In this document: piece after piece, positions 18,204 to 26,468 of the stretch | How positions within the stretch are numbered: the first letter of the stretch is position 1 | Layout of the letters: each line of letters begins with the position of its first letter | Origin: Lactobacillus sp. 0.1XD8-4 | GTDB taxonomy: Bacteria > Bacillota > Bacilli > Lactobacillales > Lactobacillaceae | Direction of reading: 5' to 3' | Assembly (NCBI RefSeq): GCF_009663775.1 | Contig: NZ_RDBR01000015.1 | Span: forward strand, 1 to 42,334 | DNA length: 42,334 bases | Translations under genes and position numbers: made by a program | The notes under the pieces: model-generated | Told to the model about the DNA's origin: nothing | What the model saw: the letters and a program-made list of their open reading frames with translations, nothing else | The model's database searches: none

Positions 18204-18716
18204 ATGGATGCGATCAAGTGCAATGATACCTTGGCAATTTCTATCCATCGCGTTCGTAATTCCGATTTAAATGAACACGGGACGGTTTATGGCGGACGAA
18301 CATTAGACTTAATTGACGGTCAGGCTTCGGTGGCGGCGATGCGAGTGGCGCGGACAACTGTAGCAACAGCCTCAATGGATCATATTCAATTCCTTCGTCC
18401 TTTTGATTTACAAGATTCTATGTGCATGGAAGCCTACGTAACTGGGTTTGGCAAACGGTCAATTGAAGTTTTTACAAAAGTAATTGGAGAACATTTGATG
18501 ACCGGTGAACGTTTTCTTGGATTTACCAGTTTTATGACTTTTGTTATCTTAGAACCGGAAAAACAAGTTAATTTTACGCGGGTAATTCCAGAGAATGCTG
18601 AACAACAAGCATTAGTGGCCGCTTATCCGCAACGGCTAGCAGATCGGAGAATACAGCGGCAAGCGCAACAAGATTTTCTTCAAAACATTTCACTTAATAA
18701 ACCATGGCTAAAGTAG
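18204..18716 (+). CDS. Acyl-CoA thioesterase, hot-dog fold
   Basis: A 170-residue protein of the YkhA/acyl-CoA hydrolase family. The hot-dog hallmark LNEHGTVYGGRTLDLIDGQA lies near residues 17-36, followed by TASMDHIQFLRPFDLQD and a C-terminal strand pair. The family hydrolyses acyl-CoA thioesters; the in vivo substrate is unknown. I start at ATG 18204, six bases after AAGGAGGAC, rather than at an upstream ATG (18165) without a ribosome binding site. It stands alone between the trxB terminator and the pgcA promoter. Confidence 0.85.
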   Translation: MDAIKCNDTLAISIHRVRNSDLNEHGTVYGGRTLDLIDGQASVAAMRVARTTVATASMDHIQFLRPFDLQDSMCMEAYVTGFGKRSIEVFTKVIGEHLMTGERFLGFTSFMTFVILEPEKQVNFTRVIPENAEQQALVAAYPQRLADRRIQRQAQQDFLQNISLNKPWLK

Positions 18717-18751
18717 CTCTGGTAAAATTTTAGTAAAAACAAAAGTAAAAA

Positions 18752-18780
18752 GCGACATCAAGGATTTTATGCGGTATACT
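18752..18780 (+). promoter_or_regulatory. Promoter of pgcA
   Basis: GCGACA (18752-18757) and TATACT (18775-18780) with a 17-base spacer, about 35 bases before the GTG start. Confidence 0.6.
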
Positions 18781-18814
18781 AAAAAACAGAGTAAGACGTA
18801 AAGGAGACATTATT

Positions 18815-20542
18815 GTGAGCTGGAAAGATACTTATAAGGTTTGGCAAGAACGGACAGATCTTGAACCAGACTTAAAGCAAGAATTAGCTGCAATGAACGA
18901 TGATAAAGAAATTGAGGACGCCTTCTATGGACCGCTCTCATTTGGTACTGCTGGTATGCGGGGCTTGATGGGACCAGGGATTAACCGGATGAATGTATAT
19001 ACGGTTCGGCAAGCAACAGAAGGATTAGCAACCTTGATGGATTCACTTGGTGATGAGATCAAGCAGCGCGGGGTTGCGATTGGTTACGATTCACGTCACA
19101 ATTCACGTAAGTTTGCTCATGATGCGGCTCGCGTACTAGGCGCACATGGGATCAAAGTTTATATTTATGACAACCTTCGCCCAACTCCAGAGCTATCATT
19201 TGCGGTTCGGCATATGGGAACTTACGCCGGAATTATGATTACCGCTAGTCATAACCCGAAAGAATATAACGGCTACAAGATTTATGGTGAAGATGGCGGA
19301 CAGATGCCGCCAAAGGAATCTGACATGATGACCGGTTATATTCGTAAGATTGATGACATCTTTGATATTGCCTTAGCTGACGAACAAGAAATGCTTGATA
19401 ATGGTCTTGAGACGATTATGGGTGAAGATGTTGACGCTGCTTATCTTGAAAATGCCAAGGGAGTAACTGTTAATCCAAAATTAGCCCAAGAATATGGCAA
19501 GGACATGAAGTTTGTCTTTACACCATTATGCGGGACCGGGCGGATGCTTGGTGAACGTGCTTTACAACAAGCTGGTTTTACAAATTATGAGATGGAACCA
19601 ACTGAAGCACAGCCTAATGGTGATTTCCCAGGGTTAGAACATCCTAATCCAGAATTCCCCGAAGCATTTGTACGGTCGATTGCTCTTGGCAAAAAGGTTG
19701 GTGCCGATGTTTTAATTGCGACTGATCCAGATGCTGACCGTCTTGGCTGTGCCGTTCGTCAACCTAATGGTGAATATCAATTGCTTACGGGTAACCAGAT
19801 TGCTTCAATTATGCTTGCTTACATCCTCGAAGCTCATAAACAAGCAGGAACTTTACCCAAGAATGCGGCAGCTGTTAAGTCAATTGTTTCAACTAACTTT
19901 GCTGCAAAGATTGCCGAAAGCTACGGGGTTGCAATGGTTAACGTTTTGACTGGTTTCAAGTGGATTGCCGACCAAATTCACCAATATGAAACTGGTAAGA
20001 TTGACCATGCTTTTATGTTTGGTTTTGAAGAAAGCTATGGTTACTTGATTAAGCCATTTGTTCGGGATAAGGATGCTATTCAATCATTAACACTATTAGC
20101 TGAGGTAGCTGCATATTACCGTAGTCGGGATATGACCCTTTATGATGGCTTACAAGAACTCTTTAAGAAGTATGGCTACTTCCGTGAAAAGACGATCGCT
20201 AACACTTATGCTGGCGTGGACGGTCCAGCTAAGATTAAGAACTTAATGAAGAAGTTCCGCGAAGAAGCACCAACCCATTTTGCTGGTCACCAAGTGGTAC
20301 TTACTGAAGACTTTGCTAAGGGTACTAAGACGACTGCTGATGGCAAGGTTAGCGAATTAGGCATTCCTGAATCAAACGTATTGCGTTACATTCTTGATGA
20401 CGATACATGGATTGCAATTCGTCCTTCAGGAACTGAACCAAAGCTTAAGTTCTACATTGGAACGAGTGCGGATACCTTGGAAAAGGCCAACACAAAGTTA
20501 GCTGACTTTGAAAAGGCTTTGCAAGAATTTGCTGAAGAATAA
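18815..20542 (+). CDS. pgcA: Alpha-phosphoglucomutase
   Basis: A 575-residue alpha-D-phosphohexomutase interconverting glucose-6-phosphate and glucose-1-phosphate, feeding galU. The active serine motif TASHNPKEYNGYK is near residues 143-155, the metal-binding DPDADR near 307-312, the sugar-recognition GFEESYG near 408-414, and the phosphate-binding RPSGTEPKLKFY near 538-549. Length fits the PgcA branch rather than shorter phosphomannomutases. Start is GTG 18815 after AAGGAGAC. Codon use is of the well-expressed type. It has its own promoter and a bidirectional terminator shared with lacI. Confidence 0.94.
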   Translation: MSWKDTYKVWQERTDLEPDLKQELAAMNDDKEIEDAFYGPLSFGTAGMRGLMGPGINRMNVYTVRQATEGLATLMDSLGDEIKQRGVAIGYDSRHNSRKFAHDAARVLGAHGIKVYIYDNLRPTPELSFAVRHMGTYAGIMITASHNPKEYNGYKIYGEDGGQMPPKESDMMTGYIRKIDDIFDIALADEQEMLDNGLETIMGEDVDAAYLENAKGVTVNPKLAQEYGKDMKFVFTPLCGTGRMLGERALQQAGFTNYEMEPTEAQPNGDFPGLEHPNPEFPEAFVRSIALGKKVGADVLIATDPDADRLGCAVRQPNGEYQLLTGNQIASIMLAYILEAHKQAGTLPKNAAAVKSIVSTNFAAKIAESYGVAMVNVLTGFKWIADQIHQYETGKIDHAFMFGFEESYGYLIKPFVRDKDAIQSLTLLAEVAAYYRSRDMTLYDGLQELFKKYGYFREKTIANTYAGVDGPAKIKNLMKKFREEAPTHFAGHQVVLTEDFAKGTKTTADGKVSELGIPESNVLRYILDDDTWIAIRPSGTEPKLKFYIGTSADTLEKANTKLADFEKALQEFAEE

Positions 20543-20560
20543 ATTGAACTGATAAGGATA

Positions 20561-20596
20561 AAGCGAGATTGAAAATTTTTTCAACCTCGTTTTTTT
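20561..20596. terminator. Bidirectional terminator, pgcA/lacI
   Basis: CGAGATTGAAAA pairs with TTTTTTCAACCTCG (one mismatch), with a T7 tail that overlaps the lacI stop codon on the other strand. Confidence 0.8.
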
Positions 20597-21527
20597 AGCG
20601 CCAAATTATATCAAAGTTTACCTTTTCTTTCATTGTTGAAGTTGCTTCAGTAGCTAGTTTTAATGCTAAAATGCCAGTTTCATCTAAATGTTGATCAATT
20701 GATGTAAAGCGAAGTAATTTACTAACTAATTGATTTCCCTGTCCGATGATTAATGTGTCTGAATTGCCGCGGGCCTGGTAAGCACCAGCAGCAGATATAT
20801 CACTTTCCGAAAGAACTATTTGTAAGTTAGGAATAGTTCTTTTTAGCTTTAAATAACCGTTTTTTCCATCCTCAGCAGTTCGACAATTATATATAATTCT
20901 TTCTGGCTGGGGATAATGATTAAAAATTTTTTTGAAAGCCTCAAAAGTTTCTTTAGTTGTTTTACTATCTTGCGGATTGCGAATAAACATAAAACCAAAA
21001 TTAGTAATTTCCTTTTGTTTTAAAGTTGTAAAAAGCTTTTCAAATATTTCTTTGCGATTATTGAAAACACAGCGAGTCTGCTGATGATTACTATTTTCGC
21101 AGAAAACAATTTTGCCAAAGCGCTGATAAGGGTAAATTTTTGCATATGGCAAGGAATGCGAAGTAATAATGAGTGAACTTACCATGTTGTGTTCGAGTTC
21201 TTGTAAATATTGTTGTTCGCGGTTTGCGTTATATGCGGTAGGTAATATAACAACTTCCTTACTTATCTTACTAGCTTCAAGGATAATTGCATTTACTAAT
21301 CCTTGGAAATAGGGGTGATCTAAAAATGGAACAATCACGCCAATGCGATTATTAGTTTTAGTGCTGAGATTTCGCGCAAGGCCATTATAGTGATAATCTA
21401 GCTTAGCCATTGCTGCAGTTATTTTATTACCAAGCTTATTACTTACATAGCCATGCTTTGTAATAAATTTAGATACTGATGATGGAGCGCAGCCAGCCTC
21501 TTTAGCGACATCGTAAATTGTTGACAT
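20595..21527 (-). CDS. LacI family sugar-operon repressor
   Basis: A 310-residue LacI/GalR regulator. The N-terminal helix-turn-helix (STIYDVAKEAGCAPSSVSKFI, residues 2-22) and hinge helix (YNGLARNL, near 52-59) are intact, followed by a periplasmic-binding-like effector domain beginning NRIGVIVPFLDHPYF. It is divergent from a GRP-family sugar transporter and a HAD phosphatase; the perfect palindrome between them is the obvious operator. The protein is unusually rich in Lys, Asn and Ile and its codons are more AT-rich than those of pgcA or uvrB, hinting that the cassette was acquired separately. Effector sugar unknown. Confidence 0.92.
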   Translation of the reverse strand: MSTIYDVAKEAGCAPSSVSKFITKHGYVSNKLGNKITAAMAKLDYHYNGLARNLSTKTNNRIGVIVPFLDHPYFQGLVNAIILEASKISKEVVILPTAYNANREQQYLQELEHNMVSSLIITSHSLPYAKIYPYQRFGKIVFCENSNHQQTRCVFNNRKEIFEKLFTTLKQKEITNFGFMFIRNPQDSKTTKETFEAFKKIFNHYPQPERIIYNCRTAEDGKNGYLKLKRTIPNLQIVLSESDISAAGAYQARGNSDTLIIGQGNQLVSKLLRFTSIDQHLDETGILALKLATEATSTMKEKVNFDIIWR

Positions 21528-21546
21528 GTTTTTTCCTCATTTCTTA

Positions 21547-21577
21547 TTGACAGGAAACCAGTTTCCTAAATTATTAT
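21547..21577 (+). promoter_or_regulatory. Promoter and LacI operator
   Basis: A perfect -35 TTGACA (21547-21552) and a TATTAT (21572-21577, long 19-base spacer) flank the perfect 16-base palindrome AGGAAACCAGTTTCCT (21552-21567). The centre and arms resemble LacI-family operators. On the opposite strand TATAAT (21578-21573) is a likely lacI -10, placing the same operator just downstream of that start: mutual repression and autoregulation are expected. Confidence 0.85.
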
Positions 21578-21617
21578 AAGTCCGCAAAAGAATTATATGA
21601 TAGAGGAGATTGGAATT

Positions 21618-22472
21618 ATGAATATTTTGATTGCTTTAATTCCTGCGTTAGGGTGGGGAACAATGCCCCTGATTACTGGAAAAATTGGTGGATCACCGGT
21701 TAATCAAATTTTTGGAATAGGTGCGGGAGCTTCACTTATTGGCTTAATCGCATATATTTTTACCCATCCAACAATTAGTACAGCAGCTTTTTGGCTTTCC
21801 GTTCTTTGTGGAGCATTATGGACTGTTGGACAAATCGGTCAATTTATTTCGTTTAAGCACATTGGTGTTTCAAATACTATTCCGTTATCAACTGTTTTTC
21901 AATTAGTTGGGAATTCGATTATTGGTGTTTTAATTTTTGGCGATTGGGCTGGGGTGAAGTCGAAAATTATTGGAATAATTGCTTTAATTATTGTTATCGT
22001 TGGAGCGTTATTTACATCTGTGAGTGATCAAAAAGAGAAGAAAATATCAGCAAGTGCTGTTTTGTTCCTATTGTGTACAACAATTGGTTTTTGGGTTTAC
22101 TCTTCATTTCCTAATATTCCAGTAATCAAGCAACAAAGTGGTACTGGAATTTTTCTCCCGGAAATGTTAGGAATCCTACTCGGAGCAATAATATACGGGC
22201 TGTTTGCTGACCGTCATGCTTTCTTTGAGAAACAACAATACCTTAATATTCTTGGAGGTCTTGCTTGGGGAGTTGCCGGTTTTGCTTATATTTTTTCTGC
22301 ACAAGCAAACGGAAATACATCTGCATTTATTTGGACGCAGTTAAATGTTGTTATTGCAACTTTTGGTGGAATTTTCATTCTTCATGAACACAAGAGTAAA
22401 CGTGAAATGTTTTATACAATTTTGGGGATTGTGTTAATTGTAATTGGAAGCGTTGCAACATCATTTGCCTAG
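21618..22472 (+). CDS. GRP-family sugar uptake transporter
   Basis: A 284-residue, ten-helix membrane protein of the glucose/ribose porter (GRP; GlcU/RbsU) family within the drug/metabolite transporter superfamily. The N-terminus LIPALGWGTMPLITGKIGG is characteristic, and an internal repeat of five helices each half is suggested by the hydrophobic pattern. It would import an unphosphorylated sugar by proton symport. I start at ATG 21618; GAGGAG lies about nine bases upstream. Expression should follow release of the LacI repressor. GlcU (glucose) and RbsU (ribose) cannot be distinguished here. Confidence 0.88.
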   Translation: MNILIALIPALGWGTMPLITGKIGGSPVNQIFGIGAGASLIGLIAYIFTHPTISTAAFWLSVLCGALWTVGQIGQFISFKHIGVSNTIPLSTVFQLVGNSIIGVLIFGDWAGVKSKIIGIIALIIVIVGALFTSVSDQKEKKISASAVLFLLCTTIGFWVYSSFPNIPVIKQQSGTGIFLPEMLGILLGAIIYGLFADRHAFFEKQQYLNILGGLAWGVAGFAYIFSAQANGNTSAFIWTQLNVVIATFGGIFILHEHKSKREMFYTILGIVLIVIGSVATSFA

Positions 22473-22485
22473 GAAGACAGTTAAT

Positions 22486-23130
22486 ATGACAAAACTAAAA
22501 AATTTTATTTTTGATATTGATGGTACTTTAATAAATACATGTAATATGTATATGCCGGCTTTATTTGTGACTCTTAAAAAGAACGGGTATTACTTTTCGG
22601 CAAGTCAAATAAAAGAGCTGAAAAAAAGAATATATGGTTTGGCTGCTACAAATGCGTTAGAGTACCTGGGTGTCCCACATAGTGAAGTGAAGATAATTAA
22701 CCGAGAATGGTTAAGGGCAGCTTATCAAAATTTTAATGAGGTAAAAATATTCAATGGCATTCCTGATGTATTAAGAAAGATGGCAGCAGATCCTGATAAT
22801 CATTTAGCAATTGTGACTTCAAAAACGGAACGTGAGTATCAACAGTATTTTCAAGATAAGTATGACTTTGCATCTGTTTATTCAGTGGTAGTAACTGCCG
22901 ATAAAACGAATAGACATAAGCCGGATTCAGAGCCAATTGTATATGCAATGAAGGAAATGAAAGCAAATCCCCGTGAAACTATTTATATTGGTGATATGCA
23001 AACTGATTTGCTTGCTGCGCATCGAGCGGGAATAAAATTCGCCGGAGCATTATATGGGTCAATCAACCCGGAAGCATTAAAGAAAGCCGATTATCTTTTA
23101 AGGTCACCAAGAGACTTGTTGAAAATCTAA
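22486..23130 (+). CDS. HAD superfamily phosphatase
   Basis: A 214-residue haloacid-dehalogenase-like hydrolase, PpaX/beta-phosphoglucomutase-like subgroup. Motif I FDIDGTLIN (nucleophile Asp, about residues 8-16), motif II TSKT, motif III lysine in RHKPDSEP, and motif IV IGDMQTD are all present, with a helical cap between motifs I and II. I start at ATG 22486 after AGGAAGACAG, 13 bases behind the transporter stop; a start at 22444 would overlap the transporter. It is probably co-transcribed with the transporter and acts on a sugar phosphate or pyrophosphate. The substrate is unknown. Confidence 0.87.
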   Translation: MTKLKNFIFDIDGTLINTCNMYMPALFVTLKKNGYYFSASQIKELKKRIYGLAATNALEYLGVPHSEVKIINREWLRAAYQNFNEVKIFNGIPDVLRKMAADPDNHLAIVTSKTEREYQQYFQDKYDFASVYSVVVTADKTNRHKPDSEPIVYAMKEMKANPRETIYIGDMQTDLLAAHRAGIKFAGALYGSINPEALKKADYLLRSPRDLLKI

Positions 23131-23151
23131 TTATTCCTAATAAGTTTTTTC

Positions 23152-23179
23152 TTGAATTTTTACATAAAAATTGTATGAT
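23152..23179 (+). promoter_or_regulatory. Promoter of the HD-domain gene
   Basis: TTGAAT (23152-23157) and TATGAT (23174-23179) with a 16-base spacer. Confidence 0.65.
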
Positions 23180-23213
23180 TGTAAAAATCAACTATTTTGG
23201 GGAGGAATCCGCC

Positions 23214-23852
23214 ATGGGAATGCATGAGTATTTAAAAAGTTTAAGTGATCTTGAAATGATTAATCGTGCTCCGGGATATTTTAAATTTGAAGAGCATAAC
23301 GTTGCTGCCCATTCTTTTAAGGTGACGCAGGCGGCACAAATGCTTGGTGATATTGAAGAACAAGCAGGTAATGAGATTAACTGGCGGTCACTATACGAAA
23401 AAGCCCTTAATCATGACTACACAGAGCGCTTTATCGGTGATATTAAGACACCGGTCAAGTATGCGACGCCGGAATTGCGGTCGATGTTGGCCCGGGTAGA
23501 CAAGTCACTGACTGAGAACTTTATTCAATCAGAAATCCCGGCTGAATTTCGCACGGCATACGAGCGACGCTTTGCGGAAGGAAAAGATGATACGCTTGAA
23601 GGTCAAATTCTAGCAGTAGCTGATAAAATTGACCTGATGTATGAATCGTTTGGCGAAATTCAAAAAGGTAATCCAGAACCGGTGTATATGGATATCTACA
23701 AGTCAAGTTTGACCGCGATCATGGACTTTCGCGATATGGCAAGTGTGCAATACTTTCTTAAAAAGATCTTGCCGGAGTTATTAAAAGACAATGCAGATGG
23801 TAATGCCAAAAATCAACTGGCAATTGTGACAACCCAAATAATTCAACAATAG
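23214..23852 (+). CDS. HD-domain hydrolase, YfbR-like
   Basis: A 212-residue HD superfamily phosphohydrolase resembling 5'-deoxynucleotidase YfbR. The metal-binding residues are visible: HNVAAHSF near residues 28-35, the HD pair in ALNHDYTERFIGDI near 66-79, and a distal Asp in AVADKIDLMYE near 137-147. It would remove the 5' phosphate from deoxynucleotides or a related substrate. I start at ATG 23214, preceded by GGGGAGGAA; the longer frame from 23175 has no ribosome binding site. It has its own promoter. The family is clear, the substrate is not. Confidence 0.85.
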   Translation: MGMHEYLKSLSDLEMINRAPGYFKFEEHNVAAHSFKVTQAAQMLGDIEEQAGNEINWRSLYEKALNHDYTERFIGDIKTPVKYATPELRSMLARVDKSLTENFIQSEIPAEFRTAYERRFAEGKDDTLEGQILAVADKIDLMYESFGEIQKGNPEPVYMDIYKSSLTAIMDFRDMASVQYFLKKILPELLKDNADGNAKNQLAIVTTQIIQQ

Positions 23853-23884
23853 GTATTGTAAAATGTTCTTCTTTTACTTAATAG

Positions 23885-23912
23885 TTGCTTTTTGCAAACG
23901 CTTTCTTATAAT
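23885..23912 (+). promoter_or_regulatory. Promoter with cre-like spacer
   Basis: TTGCTT (23885-23890) and a perfect TATAAT (23907-23912) are 16 bases apart. The spacer contains TGCAAACGCTTTCT (23893-23906), which matches 12 of 14 positions of the cre consensus, so CcpA repression of the small membrane protein gene is possible. Confidence 0.6.
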
Positions 23913-23957
23913 AGAGGTAGAGGGTAAAAGCTAACAAAGTAAAGGGAGGCGGCAAAC

Positions 23958-24236
23958 ATGTTTACGGCAAGTATGTTTACGGGAACATTTTCAATTTTAG
24001 TATTATGGTTAATTGTTGATATTTTCTGGATATTAAGTCGGCCTAAAGATATCGTAATGCGTCGGATATGCGCTTGGATTAATTTAATTGCAATTATCGG
24101 CGGATTTAGTGTATTTTATGGTGTAACTCACTTGGGCAATGCCAATATTGTTCCATGGTTTATTTGCCTCAATTGGCTTAACGTTATTGCGGCAGGTTTC
24201 CAATTTTACTTTGGTTATGCTCGGCGGTTTAATTAA
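23958..24236 (+). CDS. Small hypothetical membrane protein
   Basis: A 92-residue protein I do not recognise. It has three hydrophobic segments, roughly residues 8-25, 36-55 and 65-85, separated by short basic stretches (RPKDIVMRR), which suggests three transmembrane helices. AAAGGGAGGCGG lies about seven bases before the ATG, it has a clear promoter with a cre-like element and a strong terminator, so it is a genuine single-gene unit. No function is proposed. Confidence 0.8.
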   Translation: MFTASMFTGTFSILVLWLIVDIFWILSRPKDIVMRRICAWINLIAIIGGFSVFYGVTHLGNANIVPWFICLNWLNVIAAGFQFYFGYARRFN

Positions 24237-24249
24237 AAATAGGTTTTGC

Positions 24250-24281
24250 GGAGAATTAGTGGGAAATGCCCACGATTCTCC
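24250..24281 (+). terminator. Terminator before uvrB
   Basis: GGAGAATTAGTGGG-AAAT-GCCCACGATTCTCC forms a long stem with only a small internal irregularity, followed by a T-rich tail. Confidence 0.8.
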
Positions 24282-24307
24282 TTATTTTTATCTAGTAAAT
24301 TTATAGA

Positions 24308-24321
24308 CGAATGCATGTTTG
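24308..24321. promoter_or_regulatory. LexA (DinR) box of uvrBA
   Basis: CGAATGCATGTTTG fits the Bacillus-type SOS box CGAAC-N4-GTTCG with one mismatch in each arm and the right spacing. It lies 115 bases upstream of uvrB near a TATAAC (24333-24338). uvrB is a classic SOS gene, which supports the call. Confidence 0.7.
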
Positions 24322-24436
24322 GATGATAAACTTATAACAGTAAATAGTGAAGTGATGATATGAGTGGGACGCGGTAATTTAACGCTTGCGATTCCACTTT
24401 CTTTTGTCTAAAAATTGTAAGAGGGAGGACCTTTTT

Positions 24437-26452
24437 GTGATATACCGGCAACCAGATAAAAAATTTGAATTAGTATCAGATTATCAGCCAACAGGCGATC
24501 AACCCCAAGCGATTGCACAATTGACTAAGGGAATTGAAGAGGGCGAGAAGTCTCAAATCCTATTAGGAGCCACAGGGACAGGAAAAACATTTACGATTTC
24601 AAACGTTATCGCTAATGTCAATAAGCCGACATTGATCCTCTCTCATAATAAGACGCTTGCGGGACAACTTTATGGTGAGATGAAAAAGTTCTTCCCTCAT
24701 AATGCAGTTGAATATTTTGTTTCATACTATGACTATTACCAACCGGAAGCATATGTTCCTTCTAGTGATACATATATTGAAAAAGATGCCTCAATTAACG
24801 ATGAGATTGATAAATTACGCCACTCAGCGACTACTTCATTGCTAGAAAGAAATGACGTTATTGTGGTTGCTTCAGTATCGAGTATTTTTGGATTAGGTGA
24901 TCCGCGGGAGTACCAGAATAGTGTCCTTTCTTTGCGGGTAGGACAAGAGATCGAACGTGATCGGCTGTTAACCGACCTTGTTAACATTCAGTTTGACCGT
25001 AATGATATTGATTTTCAACGTGGACGGTTTCGGGTACGGGGCGATGTTGTCGAGATTTTTCCCGCTTCTCGTGATGAGCGGGCTTTACGGGTTGAATTTT
25101 TCGGAGATGAGATCGACCGGATTCGCGAAGTTGACGCTTTAACTGGCGAGGTGATCGGTGACCGTGACCATGTTTCGATATTCCCAGCGACGCACTTTAT
25201 GACTAACGAAGAAGTGATGGATCGCGCGCTTCCGCAGATTGAAGCGGATATGAAAAAACAAGTAAAGAAATTTACTGATGCTGGAAAACTTCTTGAAGCC
25301 GAGCGGATTCAGCAGCGGACGACTTACGATATCGAGATGATGCGGGAGATGGGTTATACCAACGGAATTGAAAACTATTCCCGCTATATGGACGGACGAA
25401 AACCGGGTGAGCCGCCATATACGTTGCTTGATTTCTTCCCGAAAGACTTTTTGCTTGTTGTTGATGAATCCCACCAAACAATGCCGCAGGTACGTGGAAT
25501 GTACAACGGCGATCGCGCCCGGAAACAGATGCTAATCGATTATGGATTTCGGTTACCAAGTGCCTTAGATAACCGTCCATTAAAACTACCAGAGTTTGAG
25601 CAACACGTTAACCAGGTTGTGTATATGTCAGCTACTCCCGGACCTTATGAGATGGAGCAAACTGACCATGTTGCCCAGCAGATTATTCGGCCAACCGGAC
25701 TTCTTGATCCGACAGTTGAAGTACGACCAGTAATGGGGCAGATTGATGACCTCGTTGGCGAAATCAATAAGCGGATTGAGCGTAATGAACGGGTATTTGT
25801 GACTACGTTGACGAAGAAAATGTCAGAAGACTTGACTGATTATTTGAAAGACATGGGGTTGAAAGTTAAATACCTCCACAGTGATATTAAGACGCTTGAG
25901 CGGACGCAGATCATTCGGGACTTGCGGCTGGGTAAGTTTGATGTTCTGGTCGGAATCAATCTTTTGCGGGAAGGACTTGATGTTCCTGAAGTATCGTTAG
26001 TAGCGATTCTGGATGCTGATAAGGAAGGATTTTTACGAAATGAGCGCTCGCTGATCCAGACAATTGGCCGGGCAGCGCGGAATGAGAACGGTGCTGTTAT
26101 TATGTATGCTGATACAGTAACTGATTCGATGCAAAAGGCAATCGATGAGACGAAACGCCGGCGAACGATTCAGATGAAGTATAATGAAGAGCACCATATT
26201 ACGCCACATACAATAATTAAACCAATTCAAGAAGCAATTTCCGTTACTAAAAAGGCGGCGGATGATGAAGAACAAGTCAATAGTGCCGAATTTACAGATA
26301 AAGATTTTGCTAAGCTTGATAAAACCGCGCAGGTCAAAATGCTTGATGAATTGACAGAACAAATGCGATCAGCAGCTAAGCGCTTAGACTTTGAACAAGC
26401 CGCTACTCTTCGCGACACAATTATGGAATTAAAAACACAAGTTAAAAAATAA
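24437..26452 (+). CDS. uvrB: Excinuclease ABC subunit B
   Basis: A 671-residue DNA damage-verification helicase of nucleotide excision repair. Walker [13 protein letters not shown] is near residues 40-51, the damage-probing beta-hairpin [21 protein letters not shown] near 94-114, helicase motifs VVDESH and [12 protein letters not shown] further on, and a C-terminal UVR domain for UvrC contact in the last 40 residues. I start at GTG 24437, seven bases after GGGAGGA; a longer frame from 24386 is not supported. It is followed 16 bases later by uvrA, and the pair sits behind a LexA-like box. Confidence 0.97.
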   Translation: MIYRQPDKKFELVSDYQPTGDQPQAIAQLTKGIEEGEKSQILLGATGTGKTFTISNVIANVNKPTLILSHNKTLAGQLYGEMKKFFPHNAVEYFVSYYDYYQPEAYVPSSDTYIEKDASINDEIDKLRHSATTSLLERNDVIVVASVSSIFGLGDPREYQNSVLSLRVGQEIERDRLLTDLVNIQFDRNDIDFQRGRFRVRGDVVEIFPASRDERALRVEFFGDEIDRIREVDALTGEVIGDRDHVSIFPATHFMTNEEVMDRALPQIEADMKKQVKKFTDAGKLLEAERIQQRTTYDIEMMREMGYTNGIENYSRYMDGRKPGEPPYTLLDFFPKDFLLVVDESHQTMPQVRGMYNGDRARKQMLIDYGFRLPSALDNRPLKLPEFEQHVNQVVYMSATPGPYEMEQTDHVAQQIIRPTGLLDPTVEVRPVMGQIDDLVGEINKRIERNERVFVTTLTKKMSEDLTDYLKDMGLKVKYLHSDIKTLERTQIIRDLRLGKFDVLVGINLLREGLDVPEVSLVAILDADKEGFLRNERSLIQTIGRAARNENGAVIMYADTVTDSMQKAIDETKRRRTIQMKYNEEHHITPHTIIKPIQEAISVTKKAADDEEQVNSAEFTDKDFAKLDKTAQVKMLDELTEQMRSAAKRLDFEQAATLRDTIMELKTQVKK

Positions 26453-26468
26453 AAGGAGGGATTAGTTC

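Noticed and set aside
25139-25580. Overlapping minus-strand ORFs of 112 and 102 residues
   Set aside because: Both are shadows of the conserved uvrB frame and show no family motifs.
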